From positions 1-6,827 of the forward strand of contig JAHIFH010000029.1 of NCBI GenBank assembly GCA_018900995.1: a DNA stretch of 6,827 bases, in the 5' to 3' direction. The notes below the pieces were generated by a model. It did not search any database, was not told the origin of the DNA, and was given only the letters and a program-made list of their open reading frames with translations. Position numbers and translations under genes: made by a program. The DNA is from Patescibacteria group bacterium. Its GTDB lineage: Bacteria > Patescibacteriota > Microgenomatia > PFEM01 > JAHIFH01. Numbering within the stretch: position 1 is the first letter of the stretch; each line of letters opens with the position of its first letter. This document shows positions 5,802 through 6,827 of this stretch, in pieces.

Positions 5802-6494
5802 ATGAAATGGGAAGGGAGATTGAAAGACAAGGCGAAAGATTTGAGGTCGAGAGGTTATACTTATTTTGAAATCTGTAAAAGTCTAGAGAAAAAGGTTCCT
5901 AAGAGCACCTTATCTTATTGGTGTCGCGAAGTAAAATTGCCGAGTTTTTATAAACGAAAATTAGCAAAGATTAATGCTGATAATAGAGAAAAAGGCAGGC
6001 AGGTTGCTTTAACAGTCAACAGATTAAAACGGAAGAAATTTCTTGAGGGGTTGAAGAATAAAAACTTGCCTTTAATTAAGGAGCTCAATCAGAGAGATAG
6101 AAAGCTTTTATTAACAAGCCTTTATTTAGCTGAAGGAGCTAAATATCCTGTTACTCAATATTTGAAATTTGCAAGCATAGATCCCGGAATGATTAGATTC
6201 TTTTTGCTTCTTTTAAGAAAGAGTTTTAACATTGATGAATCAAAATTTCGGATAGAGATTTTGTGTAGAGCAGATCAAGATTTAAACACTCTTGTTAATT
6301 ATTGGCAAAAAGTAACCAATATAAAAAGAAGACTTATTTATAAACCACGTATCGATAAGCGGACAATCGGTAAAAGGACTAAAAAGAAAGATTATAAAGG
6401 AGTTTGTGTAATTGATTATTTTGACACTAGTATTCAGCTTGAACTACAATTACTAGGCGAATCTCTTATTAGGGGATATAGCTCAGCTGGCTAG
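5802..6494 (+). CDS. HTH protein with LAGLIDADG-like motif (putative homing-endonuclease-related)
   Basis: The product is 230 residues and very basic. Residues about 11-45 look like a helix-turn-helix of the resolvase/transposase kind (RGYTYFEICKSL, then VPKSTLSYW). Residues 104-112 read LTSLYLAEG and align position by position with LAGLIDADG, with E111 in the acidic place. FASIDPGMIRFFLLLLRK (123-140) resembles the helix and strand that follow that motif in homing endonucleases. One motif is seen, so it would act as a dimer if it is an endonuclease. I recall similar unnamed ORFs from Patescibacteria, but no function is established. Hand-counted lines are about 33% GC against about 50% in rho, and arginine is mostly AGA/AGG, which suggests transfer. 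The last 23 bases, encoding the end residues GYSSAG, lie inside a tRNA gene, so the natural C-terminus may have been lost or extended. Confidence 0.65.
   Translation: MKWEGRLKDKAKDLRSRGYTYFEICKSLEKKVPKSTLSYWCREVKLPSFYKRKLAKINADNREKGRQVALTVNRLKRKKFLEGLKNKNLPLIKELNQRDRKLLLTSLYLAEGAKYPVTQYLKFASIDPGMIRFFLLLLRKSFNIDESKFRIEILCRADQDLNTLVNYWQKVTNIKRRLIYKPRIDKRTIGKRTKKKDYKGVCVIDYFDTSIQLELQLLGESLIRGYSSAG
6421..6450 (+). promoter_or_regulatory. Strong promoter for the alanine tRNA pair, inside the upstream ORF
   Basis: A perfect -35 TTGACA (6421-6426), an 18-base spacer and -10 TACAAT (6445-6450, 5/6) predict a start near 6457, 15 bases before the first tRNA. The whole promoter lies within the 3' coding end of the upstream ORF. 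Confidence 0.65.
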
Positions 6495-6545
6495 AGCGTC
6501 GCAGTGGCACTGCGAAGGTCGGGGGTTCGAATCCCCCTATCTCCA
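6472..6545 (+). tRNA. tRNA-Ala (anticodon GGC)
   Basis: A full cloverleaf is visible. Acceptor GGGGATA (6472-6478) pairs with TATCTCC (6538-6544), including the G3:U70 wobble that marks alanine tRNAs, and A73 is at 6545. The D stem is GCTC/GAGC (6481-6484, 6494-6497). The anticodon stem is TCGCA/TGCGA (6499-6503, 6511-6515) with GGC at 6506-6508. The T stem is GGGGG/CCCCC around TTCGAAT. The 3' CCA is not encoded (CAG follows A73), so a CCA-adding enzyme is needed. The upstream ORF ends in the D arm. Confidence 0.97.
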
Positions 6546-6568
6546 CAGGGCTTCTCTCCACAAAACTT

Positions 6569-6642
6569 GGGCCCATAGGTAAGTGGTATACCGCAGTCTT
6601 CGCATGACTGAATCCCGAGTTCGATTCTCGGTGGGTCCACCA
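6569..6642 (+). tRNA. tRNA-Ala (anticodon CGC), CCA encoded
   Basis: Acceptor GGGCCCA (6569-6575) pairs with TGGGTCC (6632-6638), again with G3:U70, and A73 is at 6639. The D stem is GGTA/TACC (6578-6581, 6589-6592) with a short 7-base loop. The anticodon stem is CAGTC/GACTG (6594-6598, 6606-6610), perfect, with loop TTCGCAT and anticodon CGC at 6601-6603. The T stem is CCGAG/CTCGG (6615-6619, 6627-6631). CCA is encoded at 6640-6642. The variable loop is four bases. It lies 23 bases after the GGC tRNA and is probably co-transcribed with it. Confidence 0.94.
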
Positions 6643-6648
6643 TTTTTT
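6643..6648 (+). terminator. T-run immediately after the tRNA pair
   Basis: Six Ts directly follow the encoded CCA of the second tRNA. There is no dedicated hairpin other than the tRNA acceptor/T-arm itself, so this is a possible release site only. The T-run overlaps the stop codon of the convergent gene by two bases. Confidence 0.3.
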
Positions 6649-6827
6649 AGGGGGTTGGTGTGGCTTTTGGGGTGGGGGAGGCTTCTTCAGCTTCTTCTTC
6701 TGGTATTTCTGGGGCTGCTTCTTCCTCTGGTAATTTAATTGGTGGCTTAATTACTGGTGAGGGTAAAGGTGAGGGCTCAGTTAAGACAGACACTTCTTCT
6801 TCCTCTGGCGGTGTTACTTCTTCAGGG
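6647..6827 (-). CDS. Glu/Pro-rich protein, C-terminal fragment (5' end outside window)
   Basis: On the minus strand the frame is open from the right edge to TAA at 6649-6647, giving 59 residues plus one partial codon. It is low-complexity: PPEEEE, LTEPSPLPSP, then IKPPIKLPEEE, and a final SPTPKATPTP. This looks like a disordered acidic and proline-rich tail, as found at the ends of secreted or envelope proteins, but no domain is present and no function can be given. The gene converges on the tRNA pair, with four bases between its stop and the tRNA end. The opposite strand is also open here as a Ser/Gly-rich frame (possible GTG at 6660). The minus reading is preferred because it has a clean stop just before the tRNA and a more natural Pro/Glu/Lys tail. 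Confidence 0.6.
   Translation of the reverse strand, partial: PEEVTPPEEEEVSVLTEPSPLPSPVIKPPIKLPEEEAAPEIPEEEAEEASPTPKATPTP

Noticed and set aside
1..6827. CRISPR array or insertion sequence in the window
   Set aside because: No regularly spaced repeats, no transposase domain and no terminal inverted repeats with target duplications could be seen.

Overview
The window looks like a piece of a bacterial chromosome, most likely from a candidate-phyla-radiation (Patescibacteria/Microgenomates-type) organism. That placement is inference. It rests on a lysine-rich S1-repeat protein, a Rho without the usual N-terminal helix bundle, a membrane-anchored LysM-M23 peptidase with a long N-terminal extension, very short or absent 5' leaders, and a helix-turn-helix/LAGLIDADG-like ORF of a kind I recall from those genomes. 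No marker here fixes the taxonomy. Ordinary genes are moderately AT-rich; hand-counted lines of rho are about 50% GC.

Layout, left to right. Positions 1-210 are the C-terminal end of a TPR protein. A good sigma70-type promoter (221-249) precedes a two-gene operon: a four-domain S1 RNA-binding protein (287-1432) and the DNA-repair ATPase RadA (1432-2760), overlapping by one base. Next comes a 550-base stretch with no convincing gene (2761-3310). It holds a perfect DnaA-box 9-mer, a candidate promoter, a dense set of TTGACA/TGTCAA words that fold into nested stems with a possible pseudoknot (2892-3063), and a second long hairpin (3103-3180). An extended -10 promoter (3235-3264) then leads into rho (3311-4585). 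A LysM-M23 peptidoglycan hydrolase (about 4635-5726) follows rho in the same direction.

The right end differs in character. An AT-rich ORF (5802-6494, near 33% GC in counted lines, AGA/AGG-rich) encodes an HTH protein with a LAGLIDADG-like motif and appears leaderless. Its 3' end runs over a strong tRNA promoter (6421-6450) and stops inside the first of two alanine tRNA genes: GGC anticodon at 6472-6545 and CGC anticodon at 6569-6642. Both tRNAs carry the G3:U70 alanine identity pair. Only the second encodes CCA. On the minus strand, the C-terminus of a Glu/Pro-rich protein enters from the right edge and stops at 6647, facing the tRNAs.

The S1 protein, RadA, Rho and the tRNAs are housekeeping information-processing genes. 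The M23 enzyme acts at the cell envelope. The parts most worth a second look are the structured non-coding stretch upstream of rho and the transfer-like ORF fused onto the tRNA locus.
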